Notes under the pieces: model-generated
The model's database searches: none
The model's input: only the letters and a program-made list of their open reading frames with translations
What the model was told of the DNA's origin: nothing
Made by a program: the position numbers and the translations under genes
Source: Rhizomonospora bruguierae
Lineage (GTDB): Bacteria; Actinomycetota; Actinomycetes; Mycobacteriales; Micromonosporaceae
Direction: 5' to 3'
DNA length: 64,000 nt
Assembly (NCBI RefSeq): GCF_018397995.1
Contig: NZ_BBQH01000034.1
Span: forward strand, 1 to 64,000
Part shown: positions 8,749-17,512 of the stretch, in pieces
Layout: the number at the start of each line of letters is the position of its first letter
Position numbering within the stretch: the first letter of the stretch is position 1

Positions 8749-10020
8749 ATGCACGTACCGCCGATCCCGACGCTCACCGCCGCCGACCCGCAGATCGCCG
8801 ATCTGATCGAGCGGGAGAGCCAGCGCCAGCACGACAAGCTGCGCATGATCGCCTCGGAGAACTACGTCTCCGCCGCCGTGCTGGAGGCCACCGGCACGGT
8901 GCTGACCAACAAGTACTCCGAGGGGTACGCCGGCAAGCGGTACTACGAGGGCCAGCAGCTCATCGACCCGATCGAGACGCTGGCCATCGAGCGCGCCAAG
9001 GCCCTGTTCGGCGTCGAGCACGCCAACGTCCAGCCGTACTCCGGCTCCCCCGCCAACCTCGCCATCTACCTGGCCTTCCTGGAGCCGGGTGACACGGTGA
9101 TGGGCATGGCCCTGCCGATGGGCGGCCACCTGACCCACGGCTGGTCCGTCTCGGCCACCGGCAAGTGGTTCCGCTCGGTCCGGTACAACGTCTCCCGGGA
9201 GACCGGGCTGATCGACTTCGACGAGGTCCGCGACCTGGCCCGGCGCGAGCGGCCCAAGGTGATCTTCTGCGGCGGGACGGCGATCCCCCGCACCATCGAC
9301 TTCCCCGCCTTCGCCGAGATCGCCCGGGAGGTCGGCGCCGTCCTGGCGGCCGACATCGCGCACATCGCCGGCCTCATCGCGGGCGGCGCCCACCCGTCCC
9401 CGGTCGGCCACGCCGACGTCATCTCGACCACCACGCACAAGACCCTGCGCGGGCCCCGGGGCGCCATGCTGATGTGCACCGCCGAGCACGCCAAGGCGAT
9501 CGACAAGGCGGTCTTCCCCGGCCTGCAGGGCGGCCCGCACAACCACACCACCGCCGGCATCGCCGTGGCCCTGCGCGAGGCGTCCACCCCGGAGTTCGGC
9601 GCGTACGCCCACCAGATCGTGGCCAACGCGCGGGCCCTCGCGGCGGCGCTGATCGAGCGCGGCTTCGACCTCATCTCCGGCGGCACCGACAACCACCTCA
9701 TCCTCGCCGACCTGAGCAGCAAGGGCATCGGCGGCAAGCCCGCCGCCCAGGCGCTGGACCGCGCCGGCATGGAACTGAACTACAACACCGTCCCGTACGA
9801 CACCCGCAAGCCGTTCGACCCGTCCGGCATCCGGCTGGGTACCGCGGCGCTGACCACCCGGGGGCTGACCGAGCAGCACATGCCCCAGGTCGCCGCGTGG
9901 ATGGACGACGCGGTGTCGGCGGCCCGCAAGGAGGACGAGGCCGCCCTGGAGCGGATCGCCGGCGAGGTTCGCGACCTGCTGGCCGCCTTCCCCTCTCCCG
10001 GCTGGGCCGCCACCGCCTGA
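8749..10020 (+). CDS. glyA: Serine hydroxymethyltransferase
   Basis: 423 aa. It interconverts serine and glycine with tetrahydrofolate, the main source of 5,10-methylene-THF. IASENYVS and TNKYSEGYAGKRYYEG near the N-terminus are family signatures, and the PLP-binding lysine lies in TTTHKTLRGPRG. ATG 8749 is set by the Shine-Dalgarno at about 8738-8742; the longer frame to 8719 would overlap the riboswitch. It appears monocistronic, with a ZTP riboswitch in front and a long hairpin behind. Many glycine-cleavage or stress paralogues exist in actinobacteria, but length and motifs fit standard GlyA. Confidence 0.96.
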   Translation: MHVPPIPTLTAADPQIADLIERESQRQHDKLRMIASENYVSAAVLEATGTVLTNKYSEGYAGKRYYEGQQLIDPIETLAIERAKALFGVEHANVQPYSGSPANLAIYLAFLEPGDTVMGMALPMGGHLTHGWSVSATGKWFRSVRYNVSRETGLIDFDEVRDLARRERPKVIFCGGTAIPRTIDFPAFAEIAREVGAVLAADIAHIAGLIAGGAHPSPVGHADVISTTTHKTLRGPRGAMLMCTAEHAKAIDKAVFPGLQGGPHNHTTAGIAVALREASTPEFGAYAHQIVANARALAAALIERGFDLISGGTDNHLILADLSSKGIGGKPAAQALDRAGMELNYNTVPYDTRKPFDPSGIRLGTAALTTRGLTEQHMPQVAAWMDDAVSAARKEDEAALERIAGEVRDLLAAFPSPGWAATA

Positions 10021-10030
10021 CGGCGTACCC

Positions 10031-10075
10031 GGCCCCGCCCGCCGCGACCGTCCACGGGTCGCGGCGGGCGGGGCC
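10031..10075. terminator. Bidirectional hairpin between glyA and the methyltransferase gene
   Basis: A perfect 19-bp stem (10031-10049 pairing with 10057-10075), almost all G/C, with a 7-base loop lies between two convergent genes, 10 bases after the glyA stop and 6 before the opposing stop. It lacks a U-tract, as is common in high-G+C actinobacteria, and by symmetry would serve both genes. Confidence 0.7.
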
Positions 10076-10081
10076 GCCGCG

Positions 10082-10816
10082 TCAGCGCAGGACCAGCAGG
10101 TCGAGGTAGTCCATCGCGGGGCGGGTGTCGGGTCCGGCCGCGGCGGCGCGGAGGCGGGCCAACCCCGCCCGGTACTCGCCGTCGGCCAGCAGGCGCAGCG
10201 GCGTGTGCGCGGAGCGGTTCAGGGTGGCCGCCAACTCCATGACGCGGGGCGCGGGCTGGCCGACGGGTTCGAGACAGACCCGGCGGTAGCCGGCGGTGGC
10301 GAACGCCGCCTCGACGGCGGAGACCGCCGGGTAGCGCTCGTCGATCACGCGGCCGGCCTCGGGGAAGTACCGGAACAGCGCGATCCGGTGCCAGCGGCCG
10401 GGAAAGGTGCCGCGGATCAGCACCGGGGCGCCCGGGGTGAGCACCCGGCGCAGTTCGCGGGCGGCGGCGGCCAGGTCCGCGATGTGGTGGACCACCGTGG
10501 ACAGCCAGCCCGCCCCGGCGACCCCGGCGGCGAGCGGCAGGGCGGTGGCGGTGCCGGCGCACCAGTGCACGCCGGGCGAGCGGGTGGCCAGGCGCAGCAT
10601 CTGCGACGACGGCTCCACCGCCAGGACCCGGGTGCCGTACCAGCCGGCGAACGCGTCGGCGAAGACACCCGTGCCCGCGCCAACGTCGAGCAGGGTGCCG
10701 CGGCCGGACAGGTAGGGCTGCACCGCGACCCGCCAGCCGGCCAGGCCGGAGCGCGTGAGCCCGCGCTGCGAGACGAAGCCGCGCGCGGCCGCCGCGTCGT
10801 ACTCCATCATGGCCAT
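10082..10816 (-). CDS. Class I SAM-dependent methyltransferase
   Basis: 244 aa. LLDVGAGTGVFADAF (about 45-59) is the SAM-binding motif I of the Rossmann fold, VLAVEPSSQML is motif II with the acidic ribose ligand, and STVVHHIADLAAAARELRRV matches later motifs of Methyltransf_11/25-type proteins. The substrate cannot be read from the sequence. It is the second gene from the GGDEF-EAL gene on the same strand, 47 bases downstream, so co-transcription is possible. Start ATG 10816 has a weak GGAACG upstream, and ATG 10810 is an alternative. Convergent with glyA. Confidence 0.82.
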   Translation of the reverse strand: MAMMEYDAAAARGFVSQRGLTRSGLAGWRVAVQPYLSGRGTLLDVGAGTGVFADAFAGWYGTRVLAVEPSSQMLRLATRSPGVHWCAGTATALPLAAGVAGAGWLSTVVHHIADLAAAARELRRVLTPGAPVLIRGTFPGRWHRIALFRYFPEAGRVIDERYPAVSAVEAAFATAGYRRVCLEPVGQPAPRVMELAATLNRSAHTPLRLLADGEYRAGLARLRAAAAGPDTRPAMDYLDLLVLR

Positions 10817-10863
10817 GCAGGCAGCGTTCCAAACGCCGGGCGTTACGGCCAGCGTGCGTTCGG

Positions 10864-13530
10864 TTACAGGGACGGGGTGCGGTGCTCCTCGAGGTACGCC
10901 TCGATGTGCTCGGCGGGGGCCGGCCGGCCGAGCAGGTACCCCTGGCCGTACCGGCAGCCGGCGCCGACGACGAGGTCGCGGTGGGCCGCCGACTCCAGCC
11001 CCTCGGCGACGATCTCCACGCCGAGGCGGCGGCCGAGACCCACCACCACGTCGACCATGGAGGTCGCGGCGCCCTGCCGGCCCGCGGGGTCGACGAACAG
11101 CGCGCTGTCGACCTTGAGCACGTCCACGGGCAGGCGGCGCAGGTGGGCCAGGGACGCCTGGCCGGCGCCGAAGCCGTCCAGCGCGGTACGCACGCCGAGG
11201 GCGCGCAGGCCGGCGAGCTGGGTGACGGCGTTCGGCAGGTCGGCGCCGACCTGGGACTCGGCGATCTCGACGAGCAGCCGCTCCGGCGGGGTCGCGTGGG
11301 CGGCCAGCACGCGGGCGACCGAGCCGACGAAGCCGGGGTCGGCGAGCTGGCGGACGGAGACGTTCACCGCCAGCCAGACGTCCCGCTCGTCGCGCAGCCA
11401 GCGGGACATCTGCCGGCAGGCGGTGCGCAGCACCCAGTCGCCGACCTCGCCGACGACGCCGAGCTGCTCGGCGACCGGGATGACCTCCGCCGGCAGGATC
11501 GTGCCGAGCACCGGGTTGCGCCACCGCAGCAGCGCCTCCAGCCCGACCGGCCGGCCGTCGGTCAGGTCCACGATCGGCTGGTAGACCAGGTCCAGCTCGC
11601 CCCGGCCGGCGGCACCGGGCAGCTCCCGCTCCAGGTCCAGCCGGCGGACCAGCTGCTCCTCCAGGGACTCGTCGTACCACTCGACGCGGTCCCGCCCGAG
11701 CTGGCGGGCGCGCCGGCGGGCCAGGTCGGCGCGGGAGAGCACGTCGTCCACGCTGTCGTCGGCGCCCAGGTCGGCCAGGCCGATGCTGGTGTGCAGGTGC
11801 ACGGTCGCGCCGGGCAGCTCGTACGGGCGGGTCAGCTCGGCGAGCAGCCGGGTGCCGAGCGCGTACGCGGGGACCGGCCCCTCGGCGGTGACCATCCCGA
11901 ACTGGTCCCCGGAGAGGCGGGCGACCAGGTCGTCCTGGCCGGCGACCGCCCGGAGCCGGACCGCCACCTCGATCAGTACGGCGTCGCCCACGTCCCGGCC
12001 GCGCAGGTCGTTCACGCCGGTCATGCCGTGCAGGTCGATCACGAGCAGGGCCCCGCTCGGCCCCGGCCCCCCGCGACCGAGCCGGGCGGCGACGGTGCGG
12101 GTCAGCTCGCGCCGGTTCGCCAGCCCGGTGAGCTGGTCGGTGAAGGTGAGCTGGTGCAGGGTGCGTTCCAGGTGCTTGCGCTCGCCGACGTCCCGCAGGT
12201 GGATCACCAGCGCGCCCACCTCGGGGGTGGCCCGCTGGTCGCTGACCGTGGACTCGGTGTCCCGCCACCGCCCGAACCCGTCCCGCAGCCGCGCCTCCAC
12301 CAGCGTGGACCGGCCGGGCCCGTCCTCCCGGCTGCCGGGCAGGTTGCGCAGCGACCGCGCGACGCCGGCCGCGTCCTGCGGGTGCAGCAGGTTCGCGAAG
12401 GGGTGGCCGAGCACGTCCTGGTCGGAGAGGCCGAACTGGCGGGCGGCGGCCGGCGACTGCCATCGGACGATCAGCTCCTCGTCGAGGACCATCGTCACGT
12501 CCTTGGCGCCGGAGACCAGCGCCCGGAAGTGCGCCTCCTGGGTGACCAGGCGCGCGGCGTAGCGGCGCACGTCCACGACGGCGAGCGCCTCGCGGGTGAC
12601 CATCGCGGACGAGACGCCGATCGCCAGCAGGATCGACGTGTGGTCGAACTCACCGCCGGTGAGCAGGTGGTACCCGGCGGCCAGCACCGCCATCCCGAGC
12701 GGGAGGGCGAGCACCGGGTACCCGGCGAAGGCGCCGTCGGCCTCGGTCGGCGACAGCGCGGGCGGCCTGGCCTCGACCCGCTGGGCGCCGGCCCAGACCA
12801 GCAGCGGCCCGGCCACGATCGGCGCCGCGGGCAGCAGCAGGGCCGGCTCGGGCGCCCCGTAGGCGATCATGGCCACGGTCCCGGCGAGCCCGAGCACGGC
12901 CAGTTCGGCACCGCTGGCGCAGAGCAGGGCGGCCCTACGCTGCCGGGCGGAGCGCAGCCCGTTGAGCGCGACGGCCGGCGTGGCGACCGTGACGGCCAGC
13001 GCCGCGAGCAGCGCCGCCGGCGGGATCGGCCCGCCGGCGGGCAGTAGCACGTACGCCACGAACGAGAGGCTGACGCCCACGCTCAGCCCGTCCAGCGCGC
13101 GGCGCAGGCGGACCTGCGGGCCGAACGACATGCCGGGCAGCATGAACAGCCCGAACGTGTACACCGCGACCGCCACGACCAGGCCGAACGCGCCCCCGAG
13201 CGCGCGCATCGACGCGGACCACAGGGGCAGCGACCCGGTGGTCAGCGCGGTGAGGATCACCGCGATCCCGAGGAAGCCGGCCCCCCGGCAGGGCCCGAAG
13301 CTGCGGGTGGCGCGGTGGATGGACAGCGCGTGCCGGATCAGCCGGAACGCCGGGCCGGCGGCCGCCAGGACCACCGCGACGGCGATCGTGACCAGCGGCG
13401 GCAGCAGCCCGACGGCGCCGCCGCCGAGCACCGCGCCGGCCAGCACCCCGGCGCCGGCGAGCAGCAGGATGGACCGGCCGGAGCGGGCGGGCCGCCCGGG
13501 CCGGTGCCGGGACGAGAACGCCATGGACAT
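10864..13530 (-). CDS. Membrane PAS-GGDEF-EAL protein with degenerate catalytic motifs
   Basis: About 888 aa: a hydrophobic N-terminus with around ten membrane segments (to about 320), a PAS domain (about 330-450, WQSPAAARQFGLSDQDVLGH), a GGDEF domain (about 460-620) and an EAL domain (about 630-880). The GGDEF signature is RLSGDQF, with the second Gly and catalytic Glu both changed, so cyclase activity is unlikely. In the EAL domain EALLRW, NVS, KVD and AEGLE are present, but DDFG is DGFG, losing one metal-ligand Asp. It is more likely a c-di-GMP receptor or a GTP-regulated protein than an active enzyme. It is paralogous to 281-2611, which has intact motifs. Start ATG 13530 has AGAGGA about 11 bases upstream. 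Confidence 0.88.
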   Translation of the reverse strand: MSMAFSSRHRPGRPARSGRSILLLAGAGVLAGAVLGGGAVGLLPPLVTIAVAVVLAAAGPAFRLIRHALSIHRATRSFGPCRGAGFLGIAVILTALTTGSLPLWSASMRALGGAFGLVVAVAVYTFGLFMLPGMSFGPQVRLRRALDGLSVGVSLSFVAYVLLPAGGPIPPAALLAALAVTVATPAVALNGLRSARQRRAALLCASGAELAVLGLAGTVAMIAYGAPEPALLLPAAPIVAGPLLVWAGAQRVEARPPALSPTEADGAFAGYPVLALPLGMAVLAAGYHLLTGGEFDHTSILLAIGVSSAMVTREALAVVDVRRYAARLVTQEAHFRALVSGAKDVTMVLDEELIVRWQSPAAARQFGLSDQDVLGHPFANLLHPQDAAGVARSLRNLPGSREDGPGRSTLVEARLRDGFGRWRDTESTVSDQRATPEVGALVIHLRDVGERKHLERTLHQLTFTDQLTGLANRRELTRTVAARLGRGGPGPSGALLVIDLHGMTGVNDLRGRDVGDAVLIEVAVRLRAVAGQDDLVARLSGDQFGMVTAEGPVPAYALGTRLLAELTRPYELPGATVHLHTSIGLADLGADDSVDDVLSRADLARRRARQLGRDRVEWYDESLEEQLVRRLDLERELPGAAGRGELDLVYQPIVDLTDGRPVGLEALLRWRNPVLGTILPAEVIPVAEQLGVVGEVGDWVLRTACRQMSRWLRDERDVWLAVNVSVRQLADPGFVGSVARVLAAHATPPERLLVEIAESQVGADLPNAVTQLAGLRALGVRTALDGFGAGQASLAHLRRLPVDVLKVDSALFVDPAGRQGAATSMVDVVVGLGRRLGVEIVAEGLESAAHRDLVVGAGCRYGQGYLLGRPAPAEHIEAYLEEHRTPSL

Positions 13531-13686
13531 CTGCTGGCGATCCTCTACAGGGGGCGACAACGGGGGGTGGTGCGGGGGCGCCGCCGGAAACGGCACCACC
13601 TACCAACGGTCAACGGGCGCCGGCCGTTCGGGTTACGCCCGGCGGTCGAACAAAGATCACAATGCGACGGGTGGCAGGATGGCCGG

Positions 13687-14178
13687 ATGAGCGCCCCCGA
13701 CCCGTCCCCCCGCACGCCGACGCACGGGCTGCGCTTCCGCCCGCACGGCGCGCTGGCCGTCGCGGCCCTGGTCGCGGCGCTCGGGGGGCTACCGCTGATC
13801 AGCACCGCCTGGTACACGGCGCCGGTGCTGCTGGTCCCGCTGGCCGTGGTGGTGTGGGTGCTGCGCTCGGGCACCGTCGCGGACGCGACCGGCCTGCGGG
13901 TCCGGGCGCTGCTCGGCGAGCGGTTCGTGCCGTGGACCGAGGTGGAGGAACTCGCGGTGGAGCGCCGGCGCCGCGTCGTGGCGGTCCTGCACGGGCACCG
14001 TTCCGTGTGGCTGAGCGCGGTGCGGCCCGCGCACCTCCCGGCGATCATCGCCGTCGCCGGTGGCACACCGCCACCCGCGCCGCCGTCCCCCGAGCAGCCG
14101 CCCCCCGCACAAACGCCCCCCGCACACACACCCCCGGCGCAAACGCCCTCAGTAGCCGTCGACCACCCGGTTGACTAG
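13687..14178 (+). CDS. Membrane PH-domain protein
   Basis: 163 aa. Two membrane helices (about 21-62) are followed by a small bacterial PH-like domain (about 63-125) with the typical TGLRVRALLGERFVPWTEVE, as in the PF10756-type proteins common in actinobacteria. The last 35 residues are a Pro/Gln-rich tail with PPAQTP/PPAHTP repeats. The role of this family is not established; membrane stress or envelope functions have been proposed. It diverges from the GGDEF-EAL gene and its 3' end overlaps the convergent dehydrogenase gene by 30 bases. Much of that overlap encodes the low-complexity tail. Confidence 0.8.
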   Translation: MSAPDPSPRTPTHGLRFRPHGALAVAALVAALGGLPLISTAWYTAPVLLVPLAVVVWVLRSGTVADATGLRVRALLGERFVPWTEVEELAVERRRRVVAVLHGHRSVWLSAVRPAHLPAIIAVAGGTPPPAPPSPEQPPPAQTPPAHTPPAQTPSVAVDHPVD

Positions 14179-15090
14179 CGGCTCGCCGGCCAGGTAGCGG
14201 CGTAGCTGGTCGACGACCAGCCGGTAGGCGCGGGGCAGCAGCCCGTGCACCGCGCCGCCCGTGTGCGGGGTGATGAACACGTTCGGCATCGCCCACAGCG
14301 GATGGTCGGCGGGCAGCGGCTCCGGATCGGTCACGTCCAGGGCGGCGGCGATCCGCCCGGTGGCCAGTTCGGCGGTGAGCGCGGCGGTGTCCGCGACCGG
14401 CCCCCGGGCCGCGTTGACCAGCAGCGCGCCGTCCGGCAGCCGGGCCAGGAACTCCGCGTCCACCATGCCCCGCGTGGCATCCGTGTGCGGGACCACGAGG
14501 ACCGCCACGTCCGCCTGCGGCAGCAGGGCCGGCAGCTCGGCCACGCCGTGCACCCCCTCCGCGGGGCGGGGCCGCCGGGCCACCAGGGTCAGCTCGACCT
14601 CGAACGGCCGCAGCCGCGCGGCGATCGCCGCCCCGATCGAGCCCGCACCGATGATCAGCACCCGCTTGCCGGCCAGCTCGTCGGTGGGCGCGTACTCCCG
14701 GTTCGACCAGCGTCGCTGCGCCTGCGCGCGGGCGAACGCCGGGAACTGGCGCAGCACGCCCAGGACGGCGCCCACCACCCACTCGGCGGTCGGCGCGTCG
14801 TGCACCCCGCGCGCGTCGCACAGCGTCACCTCGCCGGCCAGCCGCCCGACCCACGCGTCCGCGCCGGCGCTGAGCAACTGGACCACCCGCAGCGCCGGCA
14901 TCTTGGCGGCCAGCCCGACGGAGTCCGCCTGGGCCAGGAACGGCGGCACCCAGAACCCCACCTCGCCCGGGTCACCCGGCGGGGTGGCATCGCCACTGGG
15001 GAAGACCCGCAGGACGACACCGTCCGGCGGCGTTCCGATCATGGCCAGGCCCTGCTCGTGCGGGATCCACATCTCCACGCCGTCCGACAC
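14149..15090 (-). CDS. D-isomer-specific 2-hydroxyacid dehydrogenase
   Basis: 313 aa. The NAD-binding motif is [16 protein letters not shown] (about 143-158). The catalytic residues of the family are present: Arg in [12 protein letters not shown], Glu in [13 protein letters not shown] and His in ITPHTGG. Overall it is a short, SerA/phosphoglycerate-dehydrogenase-like enzyme without an ACT domain, closest in style to glyoxylate/hydroxypyruvate reductases. The substrate is unknown. It starts at GTG 15090. No operon partner is on the same strand, and it is divergent from the dehydrogenase-like lipoproteins. Confidence 0.9.
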   Translation of the reverse strand: MSDGVEMWIPHEQGLAMIGTPPDGVVLRVFPSGDATPPGDPGEVGFWVPPFLAQADSVGLAAKMPALRVVQLLSAGADAWVGRLAGEVTLCDARGVHDAPTAEWVVGAVLGVLRQFPAFARAQAQRRWSNREYAPTDELAGKRVLIIGAGSIGAAIAARLRPFEVELTLVARRPRPAEGVHGVAELPALLPQADVAVLVVPHTDATRGMVDAEFLARLPDGALLVNAARGPVADTAALTAELATGRIAAALDVTDPEPLPADHPLWAMPNVFITPHTGGAVHGLLPRAYRLVVDQLRRYLAGEPLVNRVVDGY

Positions 15091-15149
15091 TAGCCGGGCG
15101 GCATTCCGGCGGGGACGGCGCCACCGGCGACAGCGGCTACCCTGGGCCG

Positions 15150-16304
15150 GTGAGCTTCCCGTACCGCATGGCCCTGGCCGCCGCGCTGGCCGCGACGCTC
15201 GCGGCGACCGCGTCGTGCAGCTTCGGGCCGCCCAGCGCGGACCGGGCCGGCCAGCCGCCCACGTTCCCCACCCCGACCGCCACGCCGAGCGGGGTCAACG
15301 AGGCCGCCGCCGCGATCACCACGGTCCTCGCCAAGCGGCTGAAGGTTCCGTGGGGGGTGGCGTTCCTGCCGGACGGCGGCGCCCTGGTGACCGAGCGCGA
15401 CACCGGCCGGATCCTCCAGGTCGGCCCCGGCGGCGGGGTGGACGGGCTGAAGGTCGCCGAGGTGCAGACCATCGCGGAGGCGGACAGCCGCGGCGAGGGC
15501 GGCCTGCTCGGGATCGCCGTCTCGCCCGACTACGCCACCGACAAGACCGTCTTCGTCTACTACTCCACGGCGCGGGACAACCGGATCGCCAAGCTGACCC
15601 TGGGCGGCGCCCCGAAGCCGATCGTCACCGGTATCCCGCTCGCCGGCATCCACAACGGCGGCCGGCTCGCCTTCGGCCCGGACGGGTACCTGTACGCGAC
15701 CACGGGCGACGCGTCCCGGCGCGAACTGGCGCAGGACAAGCGCAGCCTGGCCGGCAAGATCCTGCGGATGACCCCGGACGGCAAGCCCGCGCCGGGGAAC
15801 CCGTTCCCGCGCTCGTTGATCTGGTCCTACGGGCACCGCAACGTGCAGGGCATCGCGTGGGACGAGGGCAAGCGGATGTACGCGACCGAGTTCGGCCAGG
15901 ACACCTGGGACGAGATCAACCGGATCGAGCCGGGGAAGAACTACGGCTGGCCGACCGTGGAGGGCAAGGGCGACGACCCGAAGTTCACCGACCCGATGGT
16001 GGTCTGGGCCCCGAAGGAGGCGTCCTGCGCCGGCGCGGCGGTGGTCGCGCAGACGCTGGTCGCGGCGTGCCTGCGCGGCGAGCGGCTGTACCTGATGTCG
16101 CTGACCGGCCGGGGCGCCCTGTTCGGGGCGCCGCAGCCGGTGCTGACCGGCGACTACGGGCGGCTGCGCACCGCCGTCGCGGCGCCGGACGGCTCGCTGT
16201 GGGTCACCACCTCGAACCGGGACCAGAACGGCAAGCCGGGCCCGGACGACGACCGCATCCTGCGGATCGTGCTGCCCGGCGGTGGCGGCGCCGGAAAGAG
16301 CTGA
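15150..16304 (+). CDS. PQQ-type sugar dehydrogenase-like lipoprotein (copy 1)
   Basis: 384 aa. A signal peptide ending in the lipobox TASC (Cys about 23) predicts a lipid-anchored extracellular protein. A Thr/Pro linker precedes a six-bladed propeller of the soluble glucose/sorbosone dehydrogenase family. Diagnostic segments are [45 protein letters not shown] and [13 protein letters not shown]. Known members oxidise aldoses or sorbosone with PQQ, but many actinobacterial homologues have no proven substrate. Start GTG 15150. It is followed after one base by a close paralogue in the same frame register, so the two are co-transcribed. Confidence 0.88.
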   Translation: MSFPYRMALAAALAATLAATASCSFGPPSADRAGQPPTFPTPTATPSGVNEAAAAITTVLAKRLKVPWGVAFLPDGGALVTERDTGRILQVGPGGGVDGLKVAEVQTIAEADSRGEGGLLGIAVSPDYATDKTVFVYYSTARDNRIAKLTLGGAPKPIVTGIPLAGIHNGGRLAFGPDGYLYATTGDASRRELAQDKRSLAGKILRMTPDGKPAPGNPFPRSLIWSYGHRNVQGIAWDEGKRMYATEFGQDTWDEINRIEPGKNYGWPTVEGKGDDPKFTDPMVVWAPKEASCAGAAVVAQTLVAACLRGERLYLMSLTGRGALFGAPQPVLTGDYGRLRTAVAAPDGSLWVTTSNRDQNGKPGPDDDRILRIVLPGGGGAGKS

Positions 16305-16305
16305 C

Positions 16306-17430
16306 GTGCGCCGACTCGCCGCGTCCGGGGTCGCCCTCGCGCTGCTCGGCACCGCCGCGTGCGGCACCGGACGGCCCGGCCCCACACCGACCACCCTGCC
16401 CGTCACCGGGCCGACCACCACCGCGCCGGCACCCGCGACGAGCGCCGCCCGCCCCGCACCCGGCCCGCCGAGCGTGATCGCCACCGGGCTGGAGGTGCCG
16501 TGGGAGGTCGCCTTCCTGCCGGACGGGGCGGCGCTGGTCACCGAGCGGGACAGCGGGCGCATCCTGCGGGTCGAGGCGCCGGCCGGCGGCGGGCAGGCGC
16601 GGGTCAGCGAGGTGCGGCGGATCCGCCCATCGGTGCACCGGGGCGAGGGCGGGCTGATGGGGCTGGCCGTCTCACCCGGCTACGCCACCGACAAAACGAT
16701 CTTCATCTACTACACGACCGGCGACGACAACCGCATCGCCCGGCTGACCCTGGGCGGCGAACCGCAGCCGATCGTCACCGGCATCCCGGCCGCGGCCAAC
16801 CACAACGGCGGGCGGCTGGCGTTCGGCCCGGACGGGTACCTGTACGCGAGCACCGGCGACGCCGCCGACCGGGCCCGCGCGCAGGAGCCGGGCAACCTCG
16901 GCGGCAAGATCCTGCGGATGACCCCGGACGGCAGGCCCGCGCCGGGCAACCCGTTCGGCACGCTGGTCTGGTCGTACGGGCACCGCAACGTGCAGGGCCT
17001 CGCCTGGGACCGGGCCGGCCACCTGTACGCGACCGAGTTCGGCCAGAACACCTGGGACGAGATCAACCTGATCGAGCGGGGTGGGAACTACGGCTGGCCC
17101 GCGGTCGAGGGGCGCGCCGGCAACCCCCGGTACATGGACCCGGTGGCGCAGTGGCACACCGGCGAGGCGTCCTGCTCCGGCGCGGCGGTCGTCGGCGACG
17201 TGCTGGTCGCGGCGTGCCTGCGGGGCGAGCGGCTCTGGGCGATGGACCTCAAGCCCGGCGGCGGGCTCGCCGGCCAACCCCGCGCCCTGCTGCACGGCGA
17301 CTACGGCCGGCTCCGCGCCGCGGTGGTCGCCCCGGACGGCGCGCTGTGGGTCACCACCTCGAACCGGGACGGCCGGGGCAGCCCGAGCGCCGCGGACGAC
17401 CGGATTATCCGGGTCACCGACGTCGGTTGA
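16306..17430 (+). CDS. PQQ-type sugar dehydrogenase-like lipoprotein (copy 2)
   Basis: 374 aa. Signal peptide with lipobox GTAAC, then a Thr/Pro-rich linker and the same propeller as the gene before it. [33 protein letters not shown] and GQNTWDEINLIERGGNYGWP match copy 1 almost word for word, so the pair arose by tandem duplication. The linkers and signal peptides have diverged most. GTG 16306 starts one base after the TGA of copy 1. A longer frame back to 16282 would overlap copy 1 and skip the signal peptide. Confidence 0.88.
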   Translation: MRRLAASGVALALLGTAACGTGRPGPTPTTLPVTGPTTTAPAPATSAARPAPGPPSVIATGLEVPWEVAFLPDGAALVTERDSGRILRVEAPAGGGQARVSEVRRIRPSVHRGEGGLMGLAVSPGYATDKTIFIYYTTGDDNRIARLTLGGEPQPIVTGIPAAANHNGGRLAFGPDGYLYASTGDAADRARAQEPGNLGGKILRMTPDGRPAPGNPFGTLVWSYGHRNVQGLAWDRAGHLYATEFGQNTWDEINLIERGGNYGWPAVEGRAGNPRYMDPVAQWHTGEASCSGAAVVGDVLVAACLRGERLWAMDLKPGGGLAGQPRALLHGDYGRLRAAVVAPDGALWVTTSNRDGRGSPSAADDRIIRVTDVG

Positions 17431-17512
17431 TTTCGCCCAACGCCCGGTGCATGCCCCGATCAGTGCCGCCGTGGTTTCGCCAACCCGCAACCAGGAAAGG
17501 TCATGATTAACC

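Noticed and set aside
10082-12463. 793-residue minus-strand frame as one methyltransferase fusion
   Set aside because: The first 550 residues are the wrong frame of the GGDEF-EAL gene; only the last 244 from ATG 10816 are protein-like.
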